A stretch of DNA of 64,000 nt from Lautropia dentalis. Lineage in GTDB: Bacteria; Pseudomonadota; Gammaproteobacteria; Burkholderiales; Burkholderiaceae_E. Positions 17,811-28,325 of this stretch are shown here, in pieces. A program made the position numbers and the translations under genes. The notes beneath the pieces are model-generated. The model was not told the origin of the DNA, searched no databases, and saw only the letters and a program-made list of their open reading frames with translations. Position 1 is the stretch's first letter. Each line of letters begins with the position of its first letter. The stretch covers positions 961,008-1,025,007 of the forward strand of contig NZ_RRUE01000001.1 in NCBI RefSeq assembly GCF_003892345.1. The letters are read 5' to 3'.

Positions 17811-20630
17811 TCAGCGGCCGGTGTCCGGTGAGGCCTCGAAGCGGGCCTGCAGCGGGTAGCCCCAGCTGAACAGGTAGGGGTTTTCGCCCGGGCGTGCCGC
17901 GGGTGAGGGCTGCAGGTAGCGGCCCAGGAACGGATCGTAATCGCCGGCAGGGCTGCTGTTCAGACCGGTGCCCTCGTCGGCCCACTGTGTCGGGAAGCGC
18001 AGCAGCGGGTCGGCGTCCTGCCATGCCTGGACCGTGTCCGGCAGGGCCTTGCGGGGCCAGTCGGTGTGCAGGGTCAAAGCCGGCAGGATCTCGCCGAACG
18101 GGCCGCTGGCCAGGGCCCAGGTGATCTCGCCCTGTTCGTTGGTGAGCGCATACGGGAAGCCCCGGCTGTCGAGGTGGAACCACTGTACGTGCCAGGCGTC
18201 ACCGCCACCGGCTGCATCTTCCTGCGGGGCTGCCGGTGTGCCGTTCCTCCCGGTGGACCATGACCGGGCCGGGTCCGGGCTGCCGGCATGACCGGATGCC
18301 GGGAACGCATGTCCTGCGTGATCGGGCACGGTACTGGCTGGTGCCGGCGCTTCGATCAGCAGCACGGGAAGCTGGTCCTGATACCACCAGTGGCGCAGGC
18401 GCGGGTGTATCAGGCGCTCCTCGGTCTGCAGGCGGCCGCTGGCGTAGTCGTAGAAGCGCCAGTCACTGCCTTCCTGACGGGCAATCCGCTCGCCGTGGTG
18501 ATTGTAGAAATAGCGTATCTGCCGGCCGTCCTGGTGGCGCATCTGGCTGATGACGCCGCCCGGGTGCCAGTCGATCGCCCAGCCGTTCCAGTCCAGCATG
18601 CGGCCGGATGCGTCGTGGCGGACACCGGCGATCCGGTTGGTGCCCGGCACGTAGGACGTTTTCTGTCCGAACGCCAGCGCCGATACCGCAGTGCCGTTGT
18701 AGGTGCGCAGGGCAGCGGGAGCGCTGGCATCACCCTGCTGCTCAGCGGCCTTGCGTGCTGCGCTCATGGCCTGTGGGCTGCGGGCGGCCAGGCGGTCCTC
18801 CCAGGCCGTGCGGGTCCGGTTGCCGTTTGCATCCCAGTCGTACCACCACGAGAACGTTTTTTCGGATGAGTCGATGCCGGGCAGCACGCCACCGTCAGGG
18901 GCGGTGCGGTGGCTGCTGCGCTCCTCCTGGGCAATGTGCAGGCGGTTGCGCTCGTCCATCTGGTACATCGCATAGGTGCCCAGCAGCGCCCGGTGCAGCT
19001 GTCTGTGCTGGCCGAACCGGCGGTACATGGCAAAGCGCAGGTAATCGCTGGCCGCCCGGCTGGGATTGCTGCCATCACGCAGCAGGGTCAGGCCATAGCG
19101 GCGGTCGAACGTGGCGTCGCGGCCGGTGCCATTGCCGAAATGCCAGGCCTGTACGTCCTGGCCGTCGCGGGTGCCGGTCACACGGCGGTAGAGCATGGGC
19201 GCGCCGGTGCCGGGATCCGTGTCGTGTTCTCCGTGGCGAGCCGCTGGCGTGGTGTGGCTGGAGGGCGTGCCGGGCAGCCAGGCCGATCGGGTGTTGACCT
19301 CGAAATTGCCGGCGCCGACACGAACGTCATCCGGCGTGCCGCCGAGATCGAGACGTGCACCCCCGGGCAGGGTCAGACCCACCGGCCGGCGGGAGGTGCC
19401 GGCGTAGTGGTAGCGTGTCCGGAAGTGGATGTCGCGGGGGGCGCCGCCGATGCGGATGTCCACCTCGCGCTGCTCCAGCCGGTACTGCTCGTCGTAGGTA
19501 TAGCGCTCCATCACGTGCGGGGCGTCCACCCCCACCAGCCACGGACCGAAATACTGGTAGCGGGTCACTTCGGCCGGGCCGCCCTTTGCGGCCAGGCTCC
19601 GCCGGACCACGCGGTCGTAGGCATCATGCTCGTAGCGGGCGTGGGCGCCGTCGGCTTCCCGCACCTCCATCACGCGGTCCGATTCGTCATATGTGTACAC
19701 GGTGATACCTGTATCGGGACTGTCGGCACGCACGATGCGGTTGAAATCGTCGATCTCCAGGCGGATGCCGCTGTCGTCACGCTGGGGCACCACCACACCC
19801 GCCATCGGGTAGCCGCCCGGCGCGACGGTATCCTGATACCAGGCGAGCGCGCTGTACAGCCAGCTGATGCGGTTGACCGGCACCTCGTGCCCCAGCCCGT
19901 CGTAGACGCGCAGGTCGAACGGGCGGTCTTCCCGCGCCACCTGCACGATGTCGGCAGACTGGGGCGACATTTCCACCCGCAGCAGGTCGTCGGTGCCGGG
20001 ACGGGGGCCATCGATGTGCGTCAGCACGCCCTGGTCACTGTACTGCAGGAGACTGGTGCGCTGCACCCGCCGGCCATGGCTGTAGCCGGTTTCCGTGATC
20101 CGGACCGGGACGGTCCTGCCACCGGCCTGCCGGTATTCGAAGCGCACCTCGTAGCGTTTGCCGGGTTCCACGCTGGGGCGGCTGATGGTGGTGGGGTGAC
20201 GGGTGCTGGTGTTGGGATATTCGTAGTGGCGTGCCAGCACCTCGGTTTTCGGGCCTGCGTTCTGCGGCTCCTTCAGGGCATGGGTGATCGGGTCGGCCAG
20301 ATGGGCCAGTTTTTCCCAGTGCGGCCGCCAGGCGTCGAGCATGCGGCCACTGCCATCACGCACGAAGCGGTAGGCGCGTATGTCGTGGTCCAGTTCGATG
20401 GCGTACATGCGCGAGAACGGCCGCCGGCGGTACTGGTCATTGATGCGCGAGGCGGTGATGCGGATCACGCCCGGCGTGGGGTCGGGCATGCTGGCCCGCG
20501 GGGTGCTGGTGGCGGACTGGCTGCTCCGGGCCACGGCATGTGGCACCAGAAGCGGGGCCGAGAGCAGGCCCAGGGCGATGAGCACGGCCAGCGCCGGCGT
20601 GCGACGGTGCCGGACAGCAGCACCGGGCAT
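17811..20630 (-). CDS. secreted RHS/YD-repeat protein without toxin tip
   Basis: A 939-residue protein that begins with a classical signal peptide (RHRR then a Leu/Ala-rich core, cleavage near AVA). YD-repeat-like segments recur through the body (for example YTYDESDRVMEV, YEHDAYDRVVRR, DASGRMLDWNG, RYFYNHHGERIAR). The C terminus holds a degenerate RHS core end (WADEGTGLNSSPAGDYDPFLGRYL then NPYLFSWGYPL, two separated pieces) and stops about 20 residues later. RHS toxins place a variable effector after this point, and none is present. It is therefore an orphan or decayed RHS shell, or a structural surface protein. The start at 20630 is chosen for the signal peptide; the frame is open to 20747. 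No immunity gene is seen downstream. Confidence 0.82.
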   Translation of the reverse strand: MPGAAVRHRRTPALAVLIALGLLSAPLLVPHAVARSSQSATSTPRASMPDPTPGVIRITASRINDQYRRRPFSRMYAIELDHDIRAYRFVRDGSGRMLDAWRPHWEKLAHLADPITHALKEPQNAGPKTEVLARHYEYPNTSTRHPTTISRPSVEPGKRYEVRFEYRQAGGRTVPVRITETGYSHGRRVQRTSLLQYSDQGVLTHIDGPRPGTDDLLRVEMSPQSADIVQVAREDRPFDLRVYDGLGHEVPVNRISWLYSALAWYQDTVAPGGYPMAGVVVPQRDDSGIRLEIDDFNRIVRADSPDTGITVYTYDESDRVMEVREADGAHARYEHDAYDRVVRRSLAAKGGPAEVTRYQYFGPWLVGVDAPHVMERYTYDEQYRLEQREVDIRIGGAPRDIHFRTRYHYAGTSRRPVGLTLPGGARLDLGGTPDDVRVGAGNFEVNTRSAWLPGTPSSHTTPAARHGEHDTDPGTGAPMLYRRVTGTRDGQDVQAWHFGNGTGRDATFDRRYGLTLLRDGSNPSRAASDYLRFAMYRRFGQHRQLHRALLGTYAMYQMDERNRLHIAQEERSSHRTAPDGGVLPGIDSSEKTFSWWYDWDANGNRTRTAWEDRLAARSPQAMSAARKAAEQQGDASAPAALRTYNGTAVSALAFGQKTSYVPGTNRIAGVRHDASGRMLDWNGWAIDWHPGGVISQMRHQDGRQIRYFYNHHGERIARQEGSDWRFYDYASGRLQTEERLIHPRLRHWWYQDQLPVLLIEAPAPASTVPDHAGHAFPASGHAGSPDPARSWSTGRNGTPAAPQEDAAGGGDAWHVQWFHLDSRGFPYALTNEQGEITWALASGPFGEILPALTLHTDWPRKALPDTVQAWQDADPLLRFPTQWADEGTGLNSSPAGDYDPFLGRYLQPSPAARPGENPYLFSWGYPLQARFEASPDTGR

Positions 20631-20924
20631 GGCCTTTTGCAGGCCGGCGGCATCATGGTCGCCGTGAAAGGGGCGTACGTGGGCGGCATCTCCCCGCAGG
20701 GTGGGGATGGACGATGGCCCGTCGGCGCAGGCAGGGTCAGCTTTCATGGTCGGACAGGTCGTCTTCCGGGCATGCAGATGCCCCGGACACTACGTGCCCG
20801 GCCCCGGTGGCCGCGAGGCAGCGCGCGCAGCCGGAAGGTGTCGGGGGATGGATGGTGTGCGCCTGTGGCGGGTGGCCGACAGGGGACCTGTTTGAAGCCC
20901 CCTGTATGACACATGTCCTGTGTG

Positions 20925-22480
<1,556 letters not shown>

Positions 22481-22484
<4 letters not shown>

Positions 22485-24400
22485 GGGGTCTGGCTGCTCA
22501 TGGGGAGGGGCTGCTGGAGCAGCCACGCCCGCAGCTGCGCATGGTCGGTCTTGCCACTGGCCGTCATCGGCCATGTGCCCGGCCAGATCCACCAGTGACG
22601 CGGTACTTTCCAGGGCTCGAGTGTTTCTCGACACCAGGCGGCCAGTGCTGCTGGCTGCAGGACGGGTGAATGTGCATGCCGTGCAGACGATGCATGCTGC
22701 CCATGCTGCAGATGGGGTATATCGTGTGCAGGCGGTGTGTGTTGCTGTGCATGCGGCGGTTGGGGGGCATGTGATGCATGGTGCGCAGGTGATCCATGGT
22801 GGGCAGATGATCCATGGTGCGCAGGTGGCTGCCCTGTCTCACCCTGCACGATGGCATGCACCACCTGGCCGCGCTGGGGGTCTGGCAGACCCAGCACGAC
22901 AGCCTGCCGGATGCCGGGATGCGCCTGCAGCCGGGCTTCCACTTCTTCGGGAAACAGGTTGCGGGCCTGGGTGACGATCATGCGGTTCTCGCGTCCGGCC
23001 AGATGCAGCATGCCCTCGCCATCCAGCCAGCCGACATCGCGCACGCTCAGCCAGTCGCCCACCCGAAGGGCGGCGGTGCCGTCCTGGCCGTTGACATAGC
23101 CGCTGAACAGCATGGGACTGCGTACCCAGATCAGGCCGGTGGGGGTGGGAAGGGCCGGAGCAGACGGTGACGGGGCGGATGGGGGCGGAGCGGACGGTGA
23201 CGGGGTGGTCGGTGACGGGGTGGTCGGTGACGGGGTGGTCGGTGACGGGGTGGTCGGTGACGGAGTAGACAGTGACGGGGTGGACGGGATCGGCTGCGGC
23301 TGTTGTGGGCGTCCGACGGGCGGGTTCGGGGCAGACGGTGGTGTGCCGGGCAGGGGGGAGGCAGACCATGTTGGCGCGGGCAGGGTCGTGGCAGGCCCGA
23401 TGTGGATCTGCACGTTGCTGAAGGGCCGCCCCACCGCATGGGCCGGTGTGCTGGCCGAAGCTTCCATCCAGCTGATGTAGCTGGTTTCGGAGGCACCGTA
23501 GAAGGTGATGATGCGCGCCTGCGGAAACAGCCGCTGCAGGGCCGGCGTGTGTTCGTGTGCCCAGCGTGCGCCACTGACCAGCAGCAGCTTCAGTGCGGGA
23601 ATGGGCGGATGCCGGCGGCGGGTGGCTGCAGCCAGCAGCATCATCAGCTGGCTGGGCACGCCGACCAGCACCGGGCAGCTGCCATCGGCCAGGCTGGCCA
23701 GTGTGCGGGTGGCCGAGAAGCGGCGCTGCACCGAGGTGCCGCCACCCGTCCACAGCCCCAGCAGGGCACCGAACAGGAAGAGCGAATGGGACATGCGCCC
23801 CGGTGCCAGCACCCGGCCCTGTGCGGTGGGGCCGAAATCCTGCAGCGTGACGCGAAAGCTTTCCACCCAGGAGCGGTGATTGCGCCGAAAGCCCTTGGGC
23901 AGACCCGTGCTGCCGGAGGTGAATCCGATGTAGAACGGCGTGTCGGGGGAAGGTGGGCCGAACGCCGTGGGGACGGGGACACCGTCCCCACAGTCCAGTG
24001 TTTCCGGCATGTCCCGTTGGTCCTGCCTGCAGTCGGGGTGGGGCATATTGCCGGCCTGCAGCAAGGCTGCCATGCGGGCCTGCAGGGCCGGTGGCCAGTC
24101 CGGATCGGCCACGGCGGCGCAGCGTCCGCTGTGGATGACGCCCAGAAAGGCCGTCAGCAGGGCGAGGGGATCGGCCGCCTGCGTCAGCAGGACGGTATCG
24201 GTCGTGGTGGCAAGGGTACTGGGCTGCTGGCAGGCCATGGCCGCTTCGGGCGGGCGCCAGGCCTGCATGGCCGCATGGAGACCGGCAAAGTCCAGCCGCT
24301 GCTCATGCGGACTGTGCGCGTCTTGAATGATGGCCGGCTGCCGGGGGCGTTCCCGCGCCCAGCGGGCCAGGGGGGCGTGAACCAGTTCGGGTTCGGTCAT
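22481..24400 (-). CDS. AMP-forming acyl-CoA synthetase/ligase
   Basis: A 639-residue member of the ANL (acyl/aryl-CoA synthetase) superfamily, which activates a carboxylic acid as an adenylate and transfers it to CoA. Core motifs are the P-loop FTSGSTGLPKG near residue 161, YGASETSYISW, the hinge region LAGRENRMIVTQARNLFPEEVE and the C-terminal lysine motif MTASGKTD. A Thr-Pro-Ser-Pro repeat at about 372-401 and a His-rich stretch near 540-580 are inserted between conserved blocks. It follows bioY by about 107 nt and overlaps the thiolase gene by four bases. The bioY linkage suggests a pimelate- or biotin-related substrate, not shown by sequence. Confidence 0.85.
23196..23285. repeat. 15-bp tandem repeat inside the acyl-ligase gene
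   Basis: Four perfect copies of GGTGACGGGGTGGTC (23196-23255) and two degenerate copies to 23285. It encodes repeated Thr-Pro-Ser-Pro-Thr and keeps the reading frame. Confidence 0.93.
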
Positions 24401-24507
24401 TGGAGTGGGGGCGTGGTCCGGGTGCCGCTCGGGGGCAGCGCCCGGGGCCAGTCGCGGGTACCGGGCGGCGTGGTGCCACCTTCATGGGGCGGCGTGATGC
24501 GGTACGC

Positions 24508-25104
24508 TCAGCGTTCCGGGTATCCACGGCCCGGAAAGTCCCAGTCGGGCAGCGCGCGTGCGATGGTGTGCACGATGGCAGCGCACAGCAGGCACTTGAT
24601 CACGTCTCCGGGCACGAAGGCCATGTCGGCCAGAAAGGCCTTGTCCAGCGGCATCTGCGCCAGCACCATCAGTCCGCCGATGCCCATGGCGTGCAGGAAC
24701 AGGATGCCTCCTGCCATCGAGGCAATGAAGGCGTTGACGGCCAGCTGCAGCGCGGAGCCGGTGCGGGGCAGCATCTGCATGACCAGGCCGGTCACGAAGG
24801 CGGCTGGCGCGAAACCGTACAGGTAGCCGGCCGCGGGCGAGACGAACGGCGCCAGCCCGCCCCGTCCTCCCGACAGCAGGGGGAGCCCGGCCGCCACGGC
24901 CACGATGAACAGCAGCAGCGCCTGCAGGCCGCGGCGTGGCCCCAGCAGGCAGCCAGCCAGCATGATGCCCAGCGACTGTGCCGTGATGGGGACGCCAAAG
25001 GGCAGGTCGATCTTGGGAATGAGCCCGAGTACGGCCATCAGGGCCGCAAAGAGGGCTACCTGGGAAAGGTGCTGCGCGCTGCGCCGCGACAAGGTTTGGT
25101 TCAT
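24508..25104 (-). CDS. bioY: biotin-specific ECF transporter S component BioY
   Basis: Integral membrane protein of 198 residues that binds biotin and works with an energy-coupling module. Typical BioY features are the N-terminal helix with LGLIPKIDLPFGVPITAQSLG (PITAQ block), GPRRGLQALLLFIVAVAAGLP split by a loop, GGRGGLAPFVSPAAGYLYGF and a final segment FVPGDVIKC. GGAG precedes the ATG at 25104; the open extension to 25410 runs through the tRNA gene and is rejected. The partner genes bioN and bioM lie upstream on the same strand beyond tRNA-Leu. It heads a run with the ligase and thiolase genes. Confidence 0.95.
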   Translation of the reverse strand: MNQTLSRRSAQHLSQVALFAALMAVLGLIPKIDLPFGVPITAQSLGIMLAGCLLGPRRGLQALLLFIVAVAAGLPLLSGGRGGLAPFVSPAAGYLYGFAPAAFVTGLVMQMLPRTGSALQLAVNAFIASMAGGILFLHAMGIGGLMVLAQMPLDKAFLADMAFVPGDVIKCLLCAAIVHTIARALPDWDFPGRGYPER

Positions 25105-25275
25105 GACGGTGTCTCCAGGGATCGGGCTTTGCCGGACCGGCAGGGTCTGCAGGGGGCCTGCAGGGGCTGCAGGACAAGTCCCGACAATTCTACTGGGTGA
25201 GAGGGAAGACCGTACTGGGGAAAACCGCCGTCCCAAAGGAAAACCCCCGTTGGGCTCGCGTACGTGTGCCGGCCC

Positions 25276-25293
25276 GCGCCTGTCATGGACGAA
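25276..25293. repeat. half-copy of the dispersed GTCATGGA element
   Basis: GCGCCTGTCATGGACGAA lies directly beside the tRNA-Leu terminator hairpin. Confidence 0.5.
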
Positions 25294-25294
25294 A

Positions 25295-25330
25295 AAAATC
25301 CCGCCGCAGAATGCTCTGAAGCGGGATTTT
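25295..25330 (-). terminator. intrinsic terminator after tRNA-Leu
   Basis: AAAATCCCGC (25295-25304) pairs perfectly with GCGGGATTTT (25321-25330). On the minus strand the hairpin ends in seven T, so it closes the tRNA-Leu transcript before bioY. Confidence 0.92.
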
Positions 25331-25375
25331 CGGCCAGGCTGACAACTGGGTGAACCGGAAATCAGCCTGAAGAAT

Positions 25376-25462
25376 TGGTGCCCAGAAGAGGACTCGAACC
25401 TCCACACCATTGCTGGCGCCAGGACCTGAACCTGGTGCGTCTACCAATTCCGCCATCTGGGC
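25376..25462 (-). tRNA. tRNA-Leu (anticodon CAG)
   Basis: An 87-nt class II tRNA on the minus strand: 5' GCCCAGA acceptor, D-arm GGCGGAATTGGTAGACGC, anticodon stem CCAGG/CCTGG with loop TTCAGGT (anticodon CAG), a variable arm, T-arm GGTTCGAGTCC, and an encoded CCA end at 25376-25378. It decodes CUG, the dominant Leu codon at this GC content. Confidence 0.97.
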
Positions 25463-25476
25463 GACGGGAAAACGTG

Positions 25477-25504
25477 ATTATAGGGAAAGTTTTCCGGTGC
25501 GCAA
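25477..25504 (-). promoter_or_regulatory. promoter of tRNA-Leu
   Basis: On the minus strand TTGCGC (-35, 25499-25504) and a consensus TATAAT (-10, 25477-25482) are separated by 16 nt; the -10 lies 14 nt before the tRNA 5' end. Confidence 0.85.
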
Positions 25505-25576
25505 GTGGTTCTGCAAAAAAATTTTCGGGGCCGTGGTGAAGGGGGCTGGATTCGCTTTTCCCTGCTTCGCTTCTCC

Positions 25577-26170
25577 TTACCGCCCCAGCCGGGCAAAGAG
25601 GGCGTCGGCCACGCGGCGGGTGGTCTGCAGCATCTGGATGGTGAGCGGGGCGATCAGCCGCCAGCTGCCGGGCCGGCCGGTGCGCAGGCGCCAGGCCTCG
25701 TCGAGCTTTTTCCACTGCACGAAGAAGTGTTCGACGAAGCGCAGCATCAGTCCCAGCTGCAGCGCGATGCGTTCCGGCGACAGGCCCAGTACCCGCAGGG
25801 GCTGCAGCAGGCGTTCGAGCACGTCCAGCAGGGCAGCGGGCCGGGTGGTGACGGTCAGCGCCACACCCAGGCAGCTCGTGCAGGCCAGCCGCAGGGTGGC
25901 GGACACGGCAATGTCGGGCCGGCCCATCCACAGCTGGAAGAGGGCCACCAGCCCCGAGGCCACCAGGACGGACACCATCAGCCGCCGGGCCGGCCGGGTG
26001 GCCGCGCCCAGGCTGAGCCACAGCAGCAGTGCCAGCGCGCCGGCCACGGTGAAGGCTGCGGGCGACTGCAGCCAGAAAAGCACCATCCCCAGCACCACCA
26101 GCAGGGCCAGCTTCAGACCGGCCGGCACGCGGTGCAGCCAGCAGGGGATGTCGCTGTAGAGGCTACCCAT
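25577..26170 (-). CDS. bioN: energy-coupling factor transmembrane protein (BioN/EcfT)
   Basis: T component of an ECF transporter, 197 residues, about four to five membrane helices. The long cytoplasmic coupling helices characteristic of the CbiQ/EcfT family are seen in the C-terminal half (RPAALLDVLERLLQPL, then LMLRFVEHFFVQWKKLDEAWRLRTG, split in two pieces around residue 145). The start overlaps the end of bioM by 8 bp, so the two are translated together. With bioY they make a three-part biotin importer. Confidence 0.9.
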   Translation of the reverse strand: MGSLYSDIPCWLHRVPAGLKLALLVVLGMVLFWLQSPAAFTVAGALALLLWLSLGAATRPARRLMVSVLVASGLVALFQLWMGRPDIAVSATLRLACTSCLGVALTVTTRPAALLDVLERLLQPLRVLGLSPERIALQLGLMLRFVEHFFVQWKKLDEAWRLRTGRPGSWRLIAPLTIQMLQTTRRVADALFARLGR

Positions 26171-27092
26171 GGTGTATCGCGCCAGAAGGGGGGAGCGGCA
26201 TGGCGCGTGGATGGGGAGAGAATTCGTCCGATAGCCCGGCTACCAGCGTCCGGACGTGTGCCTCGTAGGCGGCACAGACGCTGGCACCGTCGCCGTCGGC
26301 CCGGATCCGTCCGTCGTCCAGCCACAGCACGCGCGGGTACGGGCGCACGTGGTCGAGCAGGTGGGTGGAGACGATCAGCTGGCGGTCGGTTCGGGCCAGG
26401 TCGTGAAACAGCCGGGCCTGGCCGGGCAGGTCCAGACTGGCGTAGGGCTCGTCGAGCAGCAGGGTGGCCGGGCCGGCCAGCAGCAGCGACAGCCAGCAGA
26501 CGTGCTGGCGCTGCCCCTGGCTCAGCGTACTGATGGCCCGGTCGGCCCAGCCTTCCAGGCCCCGTTCAGCCAGAAAGCCGCGCGCCTGCTGCAGGGCTTC
26601 GCGCTTGTTCAGCCCCTGCGGCTGCAGGCCCAGCGCCAGCTCCTCGGCCACGGTGGGAAAGATGATCTGGTCGTCGGGGTTCTGGAACATCATGCCGACG
26701 GGTGGGGGTGCATGCCGGGCGCCGTCCGGTCGCCGGGTGGCGGCCGGTGGCGAGGTGTTCCTGCCAGCAGGAGGCAGGGGCGTGGGCACGGTGGATGCCG
26801 TGGGGGCCGAACGTGTCGAAGGTGCCCCAGGCGCATGGGCGGTGGCAGGTGCCGTCGGGCCGGCCGCATCCGGTGATGCGGGGGATGGTTCACCGGGCCG
26901 GTCCGGCACGATGTGAAAGCGCCCGCGCGCCGGCGTTTCCAGCCCGCACAGCAGCCGCAGCAGGCTGGTCTTGCCGGCACCGTTGTGGCCGATCAGGCCG
27001 ATCCGTGGCTCGGACAGCACGAGGTTCAGCCCGGCGAACACCAGCGTGCGGCCACGGGTCAGATGGATGTCTTCGAGGTGCAGCGCGGGCAT
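26163..27092 (-). CDS. bioM: biotin ECF transporter ATPase BioM
   Basis: ABC ATPase of the biotin uptake module, 309 residues. Walker A is GHNGAGKTS (35-43), the Q-loop is MMFQNPDDQIIFPTV, the signature is LSQGQRQ and Walker B is LLLDEPYASLD, with an H-loop His in VSTHLLDHV. A Pro/Ala/Thr-rich insert of about 70 residues sits between Walker A and the Q-loop, a place normally tight in ABC ATPases. The start at 27092 is set by homology. A direct repeat TACAATGTACAATG on the minus strand (27126-27138) may be part of its promoter. It is followed by bioN with overlap. Confidence 0.92.
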   Translation of the reverse strand: MPALHLEDIHLTRGRTLVFAGLNLVLSEPRIGLIGHNGAGKTSLLRLLCGLETPARGRFHIVPDRPGEPSPASPDAAGPTAPATAHAPGAPSTRSAPTASTVPTPLPPAGRNTSPPAATRRPDGARHAPPPVGMMFQNPDDQIIFPTVAEELALGLQPQGLNKREALQQARGFLAERGLEGWADRAISTLSQGQRQHVCWLSLLLAGPATLLLDEPYASLDLPGQARLFHDLARTDRQLIVSTHLLDHVRPYPRVLWLDDGRIRADGDGASVCAAYEAHVRTLVAGLSDEFSPHPRAMPLPPSGAIHHG

Positions 27093-27171
27093 GGTGCGGG
27101 CCAGGGCGGAAGGGCAGGAACGGGCATTGTACATTGTAGGGTGGCTTTGCGCCGTCGTGCCGCGGGCAGCT

Positions 27172-28224
27172 TCAGTACCGGAACGCGTGCGCCTGTACCT
27201 CGAAGGGTTCCGGCGCCGTGACGGTGACCAGCTCGCTGCCCAGGTCCAGCGTGGTGGCGTACAGCGCCGGCCGCTGCTCACCGGGTTTCAGTTCGGCGGC
27301 GCGGGTGCGCGGATAGACCATGTGCACCTGGGGCAGCGTATTGGCCGGAATGCGGTGATCCGTGGCAGCCGTCAGTGCAGCGGGTACAGGGTGGGCGCCA
27401 GCTGGATGGTTTCGTGGGTCGGCAGGGAAGGTCTCCCGGTGGATGGCGGCGGCAGGGGTGTTCTCCGGATCGGCGCGAAAGGCGTGCCGGGTGGTGCCGG
27501 CCGGTATTTCCGGGGGGGCATCGGGCTCCGTGCCTGCGGGTCTGCCAATCGCGCTGGTCTGCGCACGGCTTCCCGACCCTGCGCCCGGAACGGCGCTTCC
27601 CTGTGTACCGGCTTCCACATGGGCCGGATGCAGGCGCTGCAGAAACCGGCCGAGCACATCCGTGTCCGGCAGCCGGGTCTCCAGCGTGTTCAGCGAGCCC
27701 ATGCCGGAAATGCCCTCGCCCCAGGCCTTCAGTGCGGATTCCTTGCGGGTCCACATCAACAGGAAGGCCAGCTCGCGCAGTGCTTCGGGCATGGCCATCA
27801 GCAGCCCGTCCTCGTCCGGGGTGGTGACCCGGTGCAGCAGCGAGTCGAGCATTTTCACCTGCCGGCCCAGCACCTCCAGGTCGATGCCCAGTTCCATCGT
27901 GCCCACGGCCACCCAGGCCACGTGCTCGCTGTGGGTGAGGTTGAACTGCAGGTCGCTCTGGTGTGCCGGGTCCAGGCTGGGCTTGCCCCGGGCGCTGCGC
28001 ACGAAGCGTACCTCGCCCGGCTGGATGCCCAGCGCGCGGGCCAGCAGCATGCGCAGGCCGGCGCGGGTGGCGCGGTAGCGGCGCTGCAGGTAATCGAACT
28101 TGAAGCGGTCGGCGCGGGCGTGCTCGGATGCGGCGATCCACTGGTCCGAACCGGCCGGGCGCGGTGCGTCGAGGTCGATGCGCCAGCAATGGACGATGGG
28201 CAGGGTCGGCGCGGGCGTGGTCAT
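27172..28224 (-). CDS. Sfp-type 4'-phosphopantetheinyl transferase
   Basis: Transfers phosphopantetheine from CoA to carrier proteins, a step needed by the PKS/NRPS proteins encoded a few kilobases upstream. Motifs of the Sfp group are VGTMELGIDLEVL (metal-binding Asp and Glu) and LMWTRKESALKAWGEGI (catalytic Lys and Glu), plus FNLTHSEHVAWVAVG. The 350-residue protein is longer than Sfp because of a Pro/Ala/Thr insert at about 220-300. The start at 28224 is chosen because AGGAG lies about 10 nt upstream; an open extension reaches 28365. It might also act as the cell's only carrier-protein activator. Confidence 0.9.
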   Translation of the reverse strand: MTTPAPTLPIVHCWRIDLDAPRPAGSDQWIAASEHARADRFKFDYLQRRYRATRAGLRMLLARALGIQPGEVRFVRSARGKPSLDPAHQSDLQFNLTHSEHVAWVAVGTMELGIDLEVLGRQVKMLDSLLHRVTTPDEDGLLMAMPEALRELAFLLMWTRKESALKAWGEGISGMGSLNTLETRLPDTDVLGRFLQRLHPAHVEAGTQGSAVPGAGSGSRAQTSAIGRPAGTEPDAPPEIPAGTTRHAFRADPENTPAAAIHRETFPADPRNHPAGAHPVPAALTAATDHRIPANTLPQVHMVYPRTRAAELKPGEQRPALYATTLDLGSELVTVTAPEPFEVQAHAFRY

Positions 28225-28253
28225 GGGGGTGCTCTCCTCTGGGGTCGGCGTGC

Positions 28254-28279
28254 GGACGGGTGAGTCCATGGCACGTGCC
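28254..28279. repeat. half-copy of the dispersed GTCATGGA element
   Basis: On the minus strand the segment contains CGTGCCATGGACTCACCC, a one-base variant of the core, about 30 bp before the transferase start. Confidence 0.45.
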
Positions 28280-28325
28280 GGGAGAGTGTACATGGCGGTG
28301 CCGGGGGCGTTTGCTCCCCCGATTG

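Noticed and set aside
25105-25290. BirA or BioR operator before bioY
   Set aside because: No TTGTAAACC-type arms and no TTAT/ATAA palindrome are visible; the region has only CTGCAG-rich repeats.
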